Assembly: GCA_027488935.1 (NCBI GenBank) | Contig: JAIYAP010000061.1 | Coordinates: 1 to 64,000 of the forward strand | From: Saprospiraceae bacterium | GTDB taxonomy: Bacteria > Bacteroidota > Bacteroidia > Chitinophagales > Saprospiraceae | Length of the DNA: 64,000 nucleotides | Reading direction: 5' to 3' | Shown here: piece by piece, positions 26,503-37,200 of the stretch | Numbering within the stretch: the stretch's first letter is position 1 | Layout: each line of letters opens with the position of its first letter | Notes under the pieces: generated by a model | The model's input: the letters and a program-made list of their open reading frames with translations, nothing else | Databases searched by the model: none | What the model was told of the DNA's origin: nothing | Translations under genes and position numbers: made by a program

Positions 26503-27516
26503 TTAAAACAGTGTCCCCATTTGCTTGGGCGGCACCACCCCTAAATGTAAATAAGATTTTTCGGTTGCCATCCGCCCGCGCGGCGTTCGATGCAGATAGC
26601 CTTCCATAATTAAAAAAGGCTCGTGCACTTCTTCAATCGTGCCGGCATCCTCGCCCACTGCAGTGCCAATGGTTGTAATGCCCACCGGCCCGCCTTTAAA
26701 TTTGTGAATAATGGCCCCCAAAATGCGGTTATCCATTTCATCCAGGCCATTTTCGTCCACGTCCAGGGCATTCAAGCCATAACGGGCGATTGCTTGATCC
26801 ACTTCCCCGGTGCCTTTAATTTGGGCAAAATCTCGAATACGCCGCAACAAGGCATTGGCAATACGCGGGGTACCCCGGCTCCTCCGGGCAATTTCATGGG
26901 CTCCATCGTCGGTAATGCGAATTTCCAAAATAGTAGCCGAGCGATGTACGATCCGCTCCAAAGTAGCCACATCATAATAATCAAGGTGACAATTGATGCC
27001 AAAACGCGCACGCAACGGTGCCGTCAAGAGCCCCATTCGGGTTGTGGCCCCAACCAGGGTAAACGGATTTAGGGCAATCTGGATACTGCGCGCATTCGGC
27101 CCCGAATCGATCATAATGTCAATCCGATAATCTTCCATTGCCGAGTACAGGTATTCCTCTACAACTGTATTCAAACGGTGTATTTCATCAATAAACAAGA
27201 CATCACCCGGCTCCAAGCTAGTCAGGATACCTGCCAGATCACCTGGCTTTTCCATCACCGGCCCGGAGGTCAATTTGAGCGATGCATCCAGTTCATTGGC
27301 AACAATATGAGAAAGCGTTGTTTTACCAAGTCCTGGTGGACCGTGCAGCAGCACATGATCCAGGGCATCGCCCCGTTGTTTGGCCGCCTGAATAAACACC
27401 TGCAGGTTGTCTACAATTTTTTGTTGGCCACTAAACTCATCCAAAAGTTTGGGACGCAGTGCCTTCTCCACCACTTCCTTTTCGCCACTTGGCTCATCTG
27501 CATTCAATTTACTCAT
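26503..27516 (-). CDS. ruvB: Holliday junction branch-migration ATPase RuvB
   Basis: The protein has 337 residues, the normal RuvB length. It is the hexameric motor that works with RuvA to move Holliday junctions during recombination and repair. Walker A GPPGLGKT is at 59-66, Walker B reads VLFIDEIH, and sensor and arginine-finger regions ([19 protein letters not shown]) are present. The C-terminal winged-helix domain has [13 protein letters not shown] and [18 protein letters not shown]. No ruvA or ruvC is nearby, as is usual in Bacteroidota. It is the only gene of its transcript, and a good promoter lies just upstream. Confidence 0.98.
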   Translation of the reverse strand: MSKLNADEPSGEKEVVEKALRPKLLDEFSGQQKIVDNLQVFIQAAKQRGDALDHVLLHGPPGLGKTTLSHIVANELDASLKLTSGPVMEKPGDLAGILTSLEPGDVLFIDEIHRLNTVVEEYLYSAMEDYRIDIMIDSGPNARSIQIALNPFTLVGATTRMGLLTAPLRARFGINCHLDYYDVATLERIVHRSATILEIRITDDGAHEIARRSRGTPRIANALLRRIRDFAQIKGTGEVDQAIARYGLNALDVDENGLDEMDNRILGAIIHKFKGGPVGITTIGTAVGEDAGTIEEVHEPFLIMEGYLHRTPRGRMATEKSYLHLGVVPPKQMGTLF

Positions 27517-27557
27517 CTAAAAGCTCTTGTGGATTGAAAAATGGGTGTATTTTGCAG

Positions 27558-27588
27558 CAAATATGAAATTTTTTGTTTGAAAAAACAA
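27558..27588 (-). promoter_or_regulatory. Bacteroidota-type promoter for ruvB
   Basis: Read on the minus strand, TTG (27586-27588), a 20-base spacer and CATATTTG (27558-27565) match the TTG / TAnnTTTG consensus with one mismatch, about 40 bases before the ruvB start codon. Confidence 0.55.
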
Positions 27589-27616
27589 AAATATTTTATT
27601 GAAGCAATTGCACCAT

Positions 27617-28318
27617 ATGGAAGAAGTAACGAAAACACTGTTGATCCAACCGGATATATTCATTGGAGGTTTGCGCATTGCTGAGCCTGTAACCACCTTA
27701 ACGGGTTTGTTGGTAGCGCTTTTTAGCTTTTTTGCCTGGTGGCGTTTAGGCCAAACGGCTTCGCAAAATCCGATCAATGTACATTTACGCTGGTTCTTTC
27801 TGTTGATGGCCATTGGCACTGCAATTGGTGGCATTGTAGGACATGCTTTTCTGTATATGCTTCCTTATTACTGGAAATTGCCAGGTTGGACTATCAGCAT
27901 GCTAAGTATTACGGCCATCGAACGGGCCGCCATTTTTCAAGCCAAACCCCTGCTCCGTCCGTTTTGGACCCGCTTTTTTTTGTGGGGCACCCTGATTGAG
28001 TTTGTTGTTTTTTTGCTGCTGGTCGGATTTACGCAAAATTTTAAATGGGTCGAATTGCAGGCAGCCATTGGGCTTTTGGTCGTCATGGGCATGCTGCAAA
28101 CCTATATTTATCAAAAAACGCGGTGTCGGGGCAGTTTAATTTTGCTCGCAGCAATTCCAGTCGCGGTATTGGCCGTTTTACCCCATGTGTTTAAATTCAG
28201 TCCGAGCGTATGGTTCACTCATTTTGACATTGGACACCTATTTATGTGTGCTGCGGTATGGGTACTGTGGAAAGGTGCCGAAGGCGTTAAAGACAGCCTA
28301 GAACCGGTGAAAATGTAG
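27617..28318 (+). CDS. Multi-pass integral membrane protein, function unknown
   Basis: The protein has 233 residues and about seven hydrophobic segments, for example VTTLTGLLVALFSFFAWW, FLLMAIGTAIGGIVGHAF and FLWGTLIEFVVFLLLVGF. ATG 27617 (MEEVTKTLLIQPD) is preferred to an upstream in-frame TTG. There is no catalytic motif that I recognise. It diverges from ruvB, and its last 21 bases overlap the end of the convergent kinase gene. Confidence 0.7.
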   Translation: MEEVTKTLLIQPDIFIGGLRIAEPVTTLTGLLVALFSFFAWWRLGQTASQNPINVHLRWFFLLMAIGTAIGGIVGHAFLYMLPYYWKLPGWTISMLSITAIERAAIFQAKPLLRPFWTRFFLWGTLIEFVVFLLLVGFTQNFKWVELQAAIGLLVVMGMLQTYIYQKTRCRGSLILLAAIPVAVLAVLPHVFKFSPSVWFTHFDIGHLFMCAAVWVLWKGAEGVKDSLEPVKM

Positions 28319-28942
28319 GCCAGGTGCATGTTGCGCTTGCAAAACACCGATAATTTCATCGAAAGCCGATGCATCTTGCTGAAAATCAACCCGTTCAAGG
28401 TCTAGCACAATAACGGGTGTTTCTGTTTCCGTTTTCAGGTATTCAAAATACGCGCGCTGCAATTCCTCCAGGTATTGGGCGCTGATATTTTGCTCAATAG
28501 ATCGTCCGCGTTTTTGAATTTGTTCCATCAAGACAGGAATCGGGCGGTGCAAATAAACCAGCAAATCCGGCTTGGGGAAACCCGCATTTAACACCGAAAA
28601 CAGCCGCTGAAACAGCCGAAACTCCTCCTCGCTCAAGTTATTTTTTGCAAAAAGCAAGGTTTTTACAAAAAAATAATCGGCTACCGTACACGATTGAAAC
28701 AAATCGGGGGTGGCAAAATGCTCCTGCAGTTGCTTATGCCGTTCGGTCATAAAAAACAGCTCCACCGGAAACCCATACCGATCGGGTTGCTCGTAAAAAT
28801 AAGGTAAAAAAGGATTGTCCGTAAATTGCTCCAATACCAAAGCGCACCCATGGCGTTGGGCAAGCAGGTTGCAAAGCGTGGTTTTGCCCACACCAATATT
28901 TCCTTCAAATGCAATAAACTGATACGGAAAGGGGGTATTCAT
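28298..28942 (-). CDS. Deoxynucleoside kinase (dCK/dGK family)
   Basis: The protein has 214 residues and phosphorylates deoxynucleosides (probably dAdo/dGuo or dCyd) in the salvage pathway. The P-loop FEGNIGVGKTT is at the N-terminus, followed by EQFTDNPFLPYFYEQPDRY, the family's substrate-binding ExxxxNPFLxxFY pattern. The DRS-like region reads TVADYFFVKTLLFA, and the lid has an arginine-rich RGRSIEQNI. It lies 4 bases after folK on the same strand, an arrangement seen in other Bacteroidota. The specific nucleoside cannot be told from the sequence. Confidence 0.92.
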   Translation of the reverse strand: MNTPFPYQFIAFEGNIGVGKTTLCNLLAQRHGCALVLEQFTDNPFLPYFYEQPDRYGFPVELFFMTERHKQLQEHFATPDLFQSCTVADYFFVKTLLFAKNNLSEEEFRLFQRLFSVLNAGFPKPDLLVYLHRPIPVLMEQIQKRGRSIEQNISAQYLEELQRAYFEYLKTETETPVIVLDLERVDFQQDASAFDEIIGVLQAQHAPGLHFHRF

Positions 28943-28946
28943 CGGT

Positions 28947-29462
28947 TTATCGTTCCAACATCACCACGTCGGAAGGGTCTTTACAATCTGCATAAAGATC
29001 CTCAATCGTTTTATGCAACACCGGATGCTCCAGTTCTCCGGCAATTTCCATGAGGGGTACCAACACAAACATGCGGTCCTGCAATTCAGGATGCGGCACC
29101 TCCAGGCCTTTATCGCGTACAATACGCTTGCCGTACAACAAAATATCAATATCAATAATACGTGGACCCCATTTTTCCTTTTTTTCTCGACCCATTTCCT
29201 TTTCAATCGAGTCGATGGCTTTCAACAAATCACGCGGATCCATGGTCGTATTGGCCATCACGACCATATTATAGAAAGGATCCTGGTCGGTTTTACCCCA
29301 AGGTTGTGTTTCGTACAAACTGCTTTGCTTGGCAACTTTGCCAATTTGCTGGTTGATGTACTGCAATGCCAGGCGGATGTTGACTTCCCGCTTGCCAACA
29401 TTGCTGCCCAAACCGAGGAAAACGTTGATATATTTCTTTAAAAAAGGTTGACCCTGCTGCAT
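28947..29462 (-). CDS. folK: 2-amino-4-hydroxy-6-hydroxymethyldihydropteridine diphosphokinase (HPPK)
   Basis: The protein has 171 residues. It transfers pyrophosphate from ATP to 6-hydroxymethyl-7,8-dihydropterin in folate synthesis. The family strings are all present: FLGLGSNVGKRE, SSLYETQPWGKTDQDPFYN, EKEMGREKKEKWGPRIIDID with the metal-binding DIDIL, and the late VPHPELQDRMFVLVPL. The stop is 4 bases before the kinase gene start, so the two are co-transcribed. Confidence 0.97.
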   Translation of the reverse strand: MQQGQPFLKKYINVFLGLGSNVGKREVNIRLALQYINQQIGKVAKQSSLYETQPWGKTDQDPFYNMVVMANTTMDPRDLLKAIDSIEKEMGREKKEKWGPRIIDIDILLYGKRIVRDKGLEVPHPELQDRMFVLVPLMEIAGELEHPVLHKTIEDLYADCKDPSDVVMLER

Positions 29463-29569
29463 GACTAAAAAGATTTTGTATTCCCCACGAAAAAGGCGGG
29501 CAAAGGTAATAAATTTGTGCGTTTTTTAACATTTAATCACTTCAGCATGCACAGGCCTATTTAATTCAG

Positions 29570-30406
29570 CTATTTGTCTGACAACCATTGCAATAAATCC
29601 TCGGCGTACTGTGAATTGTCGGCCAAAAAACCAACCGAGCCAATATGGGTTCGCTTCGGCATTTCAATCCAGGTACTCGGTCCGGCATACTGGCCAGCAA
29701 AAGAAGCCGCACTTTTAATCGGCACAATCCGATCGGCCGTGCCGTGCATAAACAGGGCGGGTATTTTTTCCTGACCGCTGAGATGCCGGATGGGATTGGC
29801 CATTTGAAATGATTCGGAGCCGTGTTTGCCCCCTGCAAACCAATGAACGGGTTTAAAATGGGGCATTTGCAGTAAATCGAGTGGGCCACCAATGGACAGA
29901 AATCCCGAAATTCGGTCTTGCGAAAGGCCCAGTGCTGCGAGGGCTTCAACGTCAAACGTTAAGTGGGCTGCAAGATTCGCGCCTGCCGACATGCCGCCCA
30001 ACAACAATTGACGATCGCCCAGTCCATGTTGGTCCAGCAAGGGCAGTATTTCTTTCATAGCCGAATTCAAATCGGCGCGCATGTCCGGATAAGCAAAACG
30101 GGGCGACAATCGATAGGCCGGTTTAATCACTGGAAAACCTGCACGCAGGAAAAAAGTGGCCAGGGTAGGTAATAATGCAGGAGCGCCCGTGATCCAGGCA
30201 CCTCCATGATAAAAAATTACCACACTTTTTCTGGGGTATTGCGGATTGGCTTTTGGCCAAAATAGCAGATATTGCCGCTTATTATCGCCAAAACGATGCG
30301 TTTCTGGGGCTTCCTGGTATCGTTCTTGCGCTAAATGCTGGATCAACTGAATGGGAATTTCCAACAATTGATAGGCGAGCGCTGGTGTATATGGATTTTT
30401 AGTCAT
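29570..30406 (-). CDS. Alpha/beta-hydrolase (esterase/lipase-like)
   Basis: The protein has 278 residues and no signal peptide, so it is likely cytoplasmic. The oxyanion motif is FYHGGAWITG (HGG type, as in hormone-sensitive-lipase and BD-FAE-like esterases). The nucleophile elbow is GGMSAGANLA, the acid is Asp in HGTADRIVP, and the base is His in RTHIG. It should hydrolyse a small carboxylic ester. It has its own transcript upstream of folK on the same strand, with about 100 bases between them. Confidence 0.85.
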   Translation of the reverse strand: MTKNPYTPALAYQLLEIPIQLIQHLAQERYQEAPETHRFGDNKRQYLLFWPKANPQYPRKSVVIFYHGGAWITGAPALLPTLATFFLRAGFPVIKPAYRLSPRFAYPDMRADLNSAMKEILPLLDQHGLGDRQLLLGGMSAGANLAAHLTFDVEALAALGLSQDRISGFLSIGGPLDLLQMPHFKPVHWFAGGKHGSESFQMANPIRHLSGQEKIPALFMHGTADRIVPIKSAASFAGQYAGPSTWIEMPKRTHIGSVGFLADNSQYAEDLLQWLSDK

Positions 30407-30596
30407 TTATTGCAGAAATTGTAAAAAACGATGAAAATCTAGGTGCAAGGAGTACATAACAAGAAATAAAGCAGCATGTTTCAATGTTAAATGTGCGAGG
30501 CAGCAAAAAGATTGGTGGAAGTATCCGGTCTTTTGTCTTTTTTTGCAATGAAAAGCCAACACACGGCACGCGTTGTTACAACCACTAATCGATACA

Positions 30597-33500
30597 ATGA
30601 CAAAATTTATAATCTATTCTGCCTTTTTAGGGTTATTTGGCATATTGGGCCTTCCGCTAAAGTTGTACGCGCAACCTTGTGCCATCAATGCTACCCTCCT
30701 CTCTACCACGCCAGCGCAATGTAATGGTACTGCTACTGGGTCGGCGGTCATTGGGGTAACCAACGCGACCCTGCCACTCGATTTTATCCTGGAAGGTACC
30801 GGTCCTATTTTCCCTTCCGGCAACCTGGCCAACCTTTTTGCAGCGGGAAACCATATTGTGGTTATTCGGGATGCCAATGGTTGTTTGGATACGGTGAGTT
30901 TTACGACCACTGAGCCACCGCCTATCCAACTCAATGTGAATACAACACCCGTCATTTGCAACGGAGATGATACCGGAACGGGTACAGCAACGGTCAGTGG
31001 CGGAACGGGTGCACTTGCGGTTACCTGGCAAGGTTGTGCGGGCGGACCCATTTTTAACGGCCTCAATGTAGGTGCATTGTTTGCAGGTTGCTACAACGTA
31101 AAAGCAACCGACGGCAATGGATGCATGGTTTCGCAATCCGTAAACGTTTCAGAACCCCCGCCTTTTACCTTTACCTCCACCCAGGATTCGGTCGACTGTT
31201 TTGGTGGCTCCAACGGGATCGCAACCATTTTTGTATCCGGGGGTTCCCAGCCTTACACCTATTTATGGAGCAATGGCAGCACCGGACAAACCGCCATGGG
31301 CCTAAATGCGAATTTTCACACCGTTGCGATCACCGACGCCGCAAATTGCCAGGCATTTACGTTCGTACAAGTACTACAACCCGGCATTTTAAAAATAGAT
31401 AGTGTCACGGTAAAATCCGTGAATTGCTTCGGTGAAAACAACGGACGCGCGGGCATTTACCTTTCGGGGGGCACCCAACCTTTCACTTATAAATGGAGTG
31501 ATCCAGCCGGACAAACCACCAAGCAGGCAGTAAACCTAACCGCTGGATTATATACCGTTACCGTCACAGATTTTAATGGTTGTAGCATCGTCAATTCGGC
31601 CGTTATTCCTTCCCCGACAGACCTTACGGTGTCTGTAAGCAACCTTACCGGTGAAAAATGTGCCGGTGTTTGTGCCGGAACAGCAACCATTACAGCAACA
31701 GGTGGCACCCCGCAATACAATATACAATGGAGCACCCCTGTGGTACCACCGGGTACCTTTGCAGCCAATAATTTATGCGCCGGGGCATATTCTATTACGG
31801 TACAAGATTCTAAAGGTTGTTCCAAAACCGTGATGGCCGCTATTCCAGGTATTGCGCCAATTGTGGTTAATTTGACGGGCGTTGCACCTACTTGCGCTGG
31901 CCAGTTGAACGGATCCGCCAACAGTACGGTAACTGGGGGCGTACTACCACTTACCTATAAATGGAGCAATTCGGAAACGACACCCAATATCCAATCCCTT
32001 ACTTGCGGCTTATACCTGCTCACTGTCACCGATGCCAATGCCTGCACCAAAATTGACACCATCGAATTAATTTGTCCACCGGTCATTAGTGTAATAAACA
32101 CTTCATCCGAGCCAGTGCTGTGTTTTGGCGGTTCAAGCGGGTCTGCTTCTGTGCTGGCCTTGGGTGGATCGGGCAATTTGAGTTATCTCTGGAGCGATGC
32201 TACAGGGCAAACTACCGCGACAGCAACCAGCTTGCCAGCGGGTAATTACACGGTAACAATTACCGATAATAACAATTGTAATACTACGGCAACTACGACT
32301 GTTGGTCAATCCAATCAATTAACGGCCCAGTTTACAACGACTCCCGTAAATTGTTTTGGTGGCATAGATGGTAAATTAACCGGGCAAGCCAATGGCGGTT
32401 CCGGTCCTTACACTTATTTATGGAGTACTACGGCATCCACCCCCGACATCAACAACCTGGCGGCAGGGCTGTACACGGTAACCATTACAGATAAAAACAA
32501 CTGCACCCTGGTCAGTACGGCACCAGCCGTTACGCAACCGAACGATGGGGTGCAAATCAGTTTAATCCAAGTTAAAAAATCATGCGCCGGCCAAAATAAC
32601 GGTGCCGCCAATGCACAAGCATCGGGCAGCAATGGCGCTCCTTACACCTACCTTTGGGATAACGGCCAAACAACCGCCACAGCCAGCATGTTATCCGTAG
32701 GAACCCACACCGTAACCGCCAGCGATGTACAAGGGTGTAACAGCACGCAAAGTATTGTAATTGAAGAACTTGACAGCATTCTCATTAATGCCGCACCTGT
32801 ATTGCCAACTTGTTTTGGGGTAAAAAATGGTGTTTTAGCCGTTAACCTCGTCAGTGGGGGTATCGGAAATGGCATACTGGGCAATTATGATTACGCCTGG
32901 AGCGTGCCCAATGCACCAGATGCCGCTGTGCTTACCGGTTTAGCGGGCGACCAAACCTACTTTTTGACTGTGAGTGATCAGCAGGGCTGTTCCGGCGTGT
33001 TTCAATTCTTCTTGGTACAACCACAACAAATCACCGCATCGGGCAATTCGACCGACGTGCGTTGTTTCGGGCAATCGGACGGTACCGCCATGATTGGAAA
33101 TATTAAATTCAATAAAGGCCCCGTTGACCTTTTATGGAGCAATGGCGAAAAAAATGATACCATTACCGGCCTGGGAGCAGGTACCTATACTGCCGTGGTA
33201 ACCGACAGTATTGGATGCAAAACCGATATTCTGGTAACCGTTCAAGAACCCGATTCGCTAAAGGTACTATTTGATGTTACTCAATTATTATGTACCAACG
33301 AACGCAATGCTGGCATCGCAGCAACCGTAGCGGGTGGTACACCTCCCTACAACCTCGGCTGGAGCAATGGAGCAAGCGGACCAAATTTGAACAACCTGCC
33401 ACCGGGCGTATATGCCTTGACCATACGCGACCAAAATGGTTGTGTATTATCAGATTCGGTAAAAATAAACCGCCCCGATTCGATCGTAATTCGTGCTGAA

Positions 33501-34268
33501 GTGGTAGCGCCAAAATGCTTTGGTGATGCCAACGGAAGAATTAAAATGAGCGTTACGGGTGGCAAAGGCCCCTATAAATTTCGCCTAAACCAGGATGATT
33601 TTGGCGGTGCTAGTGCCTTTATTGGACTTACCGCTGGCGTTTACACCCTGGAAATTAAAGATGCCAATGGTTGCACGGCCACCCTGGAAGATACCTTGAA
33701 TCAACCGTTGCCCATCACCATTACGCTGCCTGCCGATACCACCATTCAATTGGGGCAAAGCCTGAATGTGAGCGCCGATGTATCCAATGGGTTTGGCATG
33801 GTCGACCTGAGTTGGAACAGTAGTTTACAAGAAGCACTCGTGTGTGTGGATTCCCCGTTTTGCACAGAAATCAAAATCACGCCTACCTTTTCAAATCGTT
33901 ATACCATTACCGCAAAAGATGAAAACGGCTGTTATGGCCAATCCAGCATCAAAGTAACTGTGCAGAAAACCAGGGGTATTTACGTACCCACCGGATTTAG
34001 CCCCGATGGTAATAACACCAATGATTTGTTGATGGTACACGGCAATGCAGAACAAATAAAGGAAATTCGCGTTTTTAGGGTGTTCGATCGCTGGGGCACC
34101 TTGCTGTATGAAGACCTAAATTTCAAGGTAAATGACGCCAGCCGCGGTTGGGACGGCCGTTTCCGAGGCAAAGCTTGTGATCCTGCTGTGTTTGTGTGGT
34201 ATGTGGAAGCCGAATTTTTAGACGGTTACCTGGAAACAGCCACGGGCAATGCGACCCTGATTCGATAA
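30597..34268 (+). CDS. Large SprB-repeat surface protein, gliding-motility-associated (T9SS type-B) C-terminus
   Basis: The protein has 1223 residues. ATG 30597 gives a signal peptide ending LKLYAQ; an upstream TTG is unlikely. Most of the protein is a chain of SprB-type repeats of about 75 residues, each with CFGxxxGxA near the start, YTYLWSNG in the middle and GxYTVTVTDxxGC at the end (about 110-1010). The last 100 residues (from about 1121) form the CHU_C/type-B sorting domain, with YVPTGFSPDGNNTNDLL and VFDRWGTLLYE. SprB of Flavobacterium is a mobile adhesin of this build. It is followed by the TraB-like gene and a PorP/SprF gene, which suggests a cargo-and-translocon-partner unit. Confidence 0.92.
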   Translation: MTKFIIYSAFLGLFGILGLPLKLYAQPCAINATLLSTTPAQCNGTATGSAVIGVTNATLPLDFILEGTGPIFPSGNLANLFAAGNHIVVIRDANGCLDTVSFTTTEPPPIQLNVNTTPVICNGDDTGTGTATVSGGTGALAVTWQGCAGGPIFNGLNVGALFAGCYNVKATDGNGCMVSQSVNVSEPPPFTFTSTQDSVDCFGGSNGIATIFVSGGSQPYTYLWSNGSTGQTAMGLNANFHTVAITDAANCQAFTFVQVLQPGILKIDSVTVKSVNCFGENNGRAGIYLSGGTQPFTYKWSDPAGQTTKQAVNLTAGLYTVTVTDFNGCSIVNSAVIPSPTDLTVSVSNLTGEKCAGVCAGTATITATGGTPQYNIQWSTPVVPPGTFAANNLCAGAYSITVQDSKGCSKTVMAAIPGIAPIVVNLTGVAPTCAGQLNGSANSTVTGGVLPLTYKWSNSETTPNIQSLTCGLYLLTVTDANACTKIDTIELICPPVISVINTSSEPVLCFGGSSGSASVLALGGSGNLSYLWSDATGQTTATATSLPAGNYTVTITDNNNCNTTATTTVGQSNQLTAQFTTTPVNCFGGIDGKLTGQANGGSGPYTYLWSTTASTPDINNLAAGLYTVTITDKNNCTLVSTAPAVTQPNDGVQISLIQVKKSCAGQNNGAANAQASGSNGAPYTYLWDNGQTTATASMLSVGTHTVTASDVQGCNSTQSIVIEELDSILINAAPVLPTCFGVKNGVLAVNLVSGGIGNGILGNYDYAWSVPNAPDAAVLTGLAGDQTYFLTVSDQQGCSGVFQFFLVQPQQITASGNSTDVRCFGQSDGTAMIGNIKFNKGPVDLLWSNGEKNDTITGLGAGTYTAVVTDSIGCKTDILVTVQEPDSLKVLFDVTQLLCTNERNAGIAATVAGGTPPYNLGWSNGASGPNLNNLPPGVYALTIRDQNGCVLSDSVKINRPDSIVIRAEVVAPKCFGDANGRIKMSVTGGKGPYKFRLNQDDFGGASAFIGLTAGVYTLEIKDANGCTATLEDTLNQPLPITITLPADTTIQLGQSLNVSADVSNGFGMVDLSWNSSLQEALVCVDSPFCTEIKITPTFSNRYTITAKDENGCYGQSSIKVTVQKTRGIYVPTGFSPDGNNTNDLLMVHGNAEQIKEIRVFRVFDRWGTLLYEDLNFKVNDASRGWDGRFRGKACDPAVFVWYVEAEFLDGYLETATGNATLIR

Positions 34269-34298
34269 ATATCCCATTTTCCAATTTAACTACACTCC

Positions 34299-37200
34299 AT
34301 GCGCGGAATTTGTGTCCTTGTCCTGCTACTTACGCCAATCTGTGGCCTTCTTGCTCAAAATAAACCCGAAAAACAGAAAGGATTGCTGTGGGAAATTTCG
34401 GGCAACGGCATCGCCAAAACCGGATATTTATACGGCACCATGCACGTATCAGAAAAACTGGTGTTCAACCTGAGCGATTCCTTTTTTCTGGCTTTGCAAC
34501 ATGCAGAAGTGGTGGCACTCGAAACCAACCACGACGAATGGCAAAGCTTTACCAATGGGTTGATGGGTATGGGCCGGGAAGGCCTCGATTATGCAGGGAG
34601 TTACGGAACCCGCAACGAATACCAAAACCTGTATTTCGGGTCGTTCCTGTTTGCCCCACCCAGCCGGGAAATGCTCGCCGGATTATTGTCGGCCAAACCC
34701 AGCATGACCAATGAATTCCTGTATCGATCGAATGAATACCAACAAGATTACGAGGAAGATACATATTTAGACCTTTTTATATTTCAAGCAGGAAAAAAAT
34801 TAGGTAAAAACGTAATCGGGCTCGAAACCCTCGAAGGGAGTTACGAAGCCGTAATGCGTGCACGCCTGCCCGATCCGGACGCTACTAAAGAGCGCCGCAG
34901 TTACAACCCAAGCGGCGATTTAAGTCTCGAAGTTGCTTATCGAGAACAGGATCTGGCCCTTATCGACTCCATCAACCGCATGACCAGTCCGGGGAAAAAC
35001 TTCCAGCACTGGATGCTCGACGAACGCAATACCTTGATGACCCGTGGCATCGACTCCATTTTGCAAAAAGGAACTTCCATTTTTGCTGCTGTGGGTGCCG
35101 CCCATTTGCCGGGCGAAACAGGCATCATCCAACAATTGCGCAAATTGGGTTACCAACTGCGCCCCGTGCAATTTACCGACCGCAAAGGCACCACCGATAA
35201 AGACGCCATTGATAAACTGCGCTATCCCGTGGCACTTACGCGCAACTTTTTGACCGATTCCTCATGGTCGGCTGCAACGCCCGGACAGTTTTACCGAACC
35301 ATCAACCAGGATGGCATACAACAATACCTGTGTGCCGACATGAGTAATGGCGCATTTTATGCTGTAAATCGCCTCAATACAAATGGTTGGTGGCAAGGTC
35401 AATCGGACCAATATATTTCAGAGCGGATTGACAGCCTGATTTACGAACACATTCCCGGTAAAATTTACGAGCGCAAACGCATCACCAGCCCATTTTCGGG
35501 TCACGAGATCAGTTCACGCACGCGCAGGGGCGATGTATTGCGCTTTAAAATTATGGTTACCCCCCAGGAAGTGGTTGTTTTTAGCGCTGGTGGCAATGGA
35601 AACTACGCCCAAGGACCGGAAGTAGACAGCTTCCTGAACAGCATTACCCTTGAAACGAAACAGGAACAAAAAACCCTCCTGGAACCAACCCATGGCGGAT
35701 TTAAAATCAATTTTCCAAGACCATTAAGTTACAACAGCACCGAACAGGAAAATCCTGCAAAGTTTCTGGCGGTTTCTGAAATTGGCAAAGACAGCAGTGT
35801 TTATTTTCTATACCGAACGAATTATCACGACTTTAAATATATTGAAGAAGATACCTTTGAGTTGAATATCATCGGCGAATCAATTGCCGAGCAATTCACT
35901 AAAAAGGCGCCGACCATGCAACTGGTTGCCGACACCCCCTACCCTAGCCAGGACATCAACTTCACTGCTCAAGATGGAAATACCCACTTTTTCCTGCGCC
36001 TGGTCATTGATGGCCCTTTGTATTACCTCCTGGGCTGTCGAAAAAAAGATGCTGATAAACCGACAGCCTTTTTTAATTCATTTGAAATTCAAGACTTTAA
36101 GTATAGTGAAAAGTTTTCTGAAACCATTGACACGGTGTACCATTACAAGGTAACGACCCTGCCTAAAAAAGTACCTAAAAGCAAGGCCTACCTCGATCGT
36201 TTGCGGAAGTTGTATGAGGAAAGTGCACAGAAAATGAAGGAAAAGAGCTACGAGGAGGAATACTATTACGCCGATAAATCCGAACAATACAGTGTGTTGG
36301 CATCGCCTTATACCGATGAATTGATTTCTTTGCGGGTGTTCAATGCGCCCCAGGGTTTGACGTCGCCGTCCATGGACTCGCTCAAAAGCAGCATGCTCCA
36401 AAATTTAAGCGACCAGCATAACTTATTGGTAAAATCTGTCCAGTGGGAAGATCAAAAAGGTGTTTTGGTCGGAAATCTGATGCTGGCGGATACGAATAGT
36501 ACACGCGGAATTCGGGTAAAACTGTTTGTCATTAATCGAAAATCATACCGTTTGATGGCCACGGTAAATCAAAATGGGCCGGAAAGCGCGTTTATTCGTT
36601 CCGTATTTAACAGCTTTCAACCCACCGATTCGTTGGATGGTACCAGCTTGTTTGGGCAGCGTAACCTGCGTTTTTTGCAAACCATTTATTCGGTGGATAG
36701 CCTCGAGCGGGCTTCCGGCCTGGATGCTTTGAACGAGGAGTGGCGCCTTGAATTCAAACCGGAAGATTTCCCTGCACTCAAAAGGGCTTTAGTCCACACT
36801 GGTTTTGACAAATTGCGCTTTCGAGATCGGCGGGTGCTCATCAATGCATTGGGCTCCTTCAACAGCCAGGAAGCGCTTAATTTTACCCTGCAGTTTTACA
36901 AAACGCATGCCGATTCATTGCGGTATCAGACCAGTATCCTGCGTGCGCTCGCCCACATGCAAACCAAAAACTCGATGGAAGCCCTGCTGGATCTGATGCT
37001 GGAGCAACCCATTTTTTTGAGTGAGGAAATGGAACACATCTTTGCGGAAATGACTGATACCCTCAAATTAACGGCAACGTTTGTACCCCAATTATTGAAA
37101 CTCGCAGAATTGGATGCCTTCCGTGACAACGTGTACAACTTGCTGGAAGGCATGGTTACCAAAGGACTAATTAGAAGTAAATCATACCGCAGCTTGATGC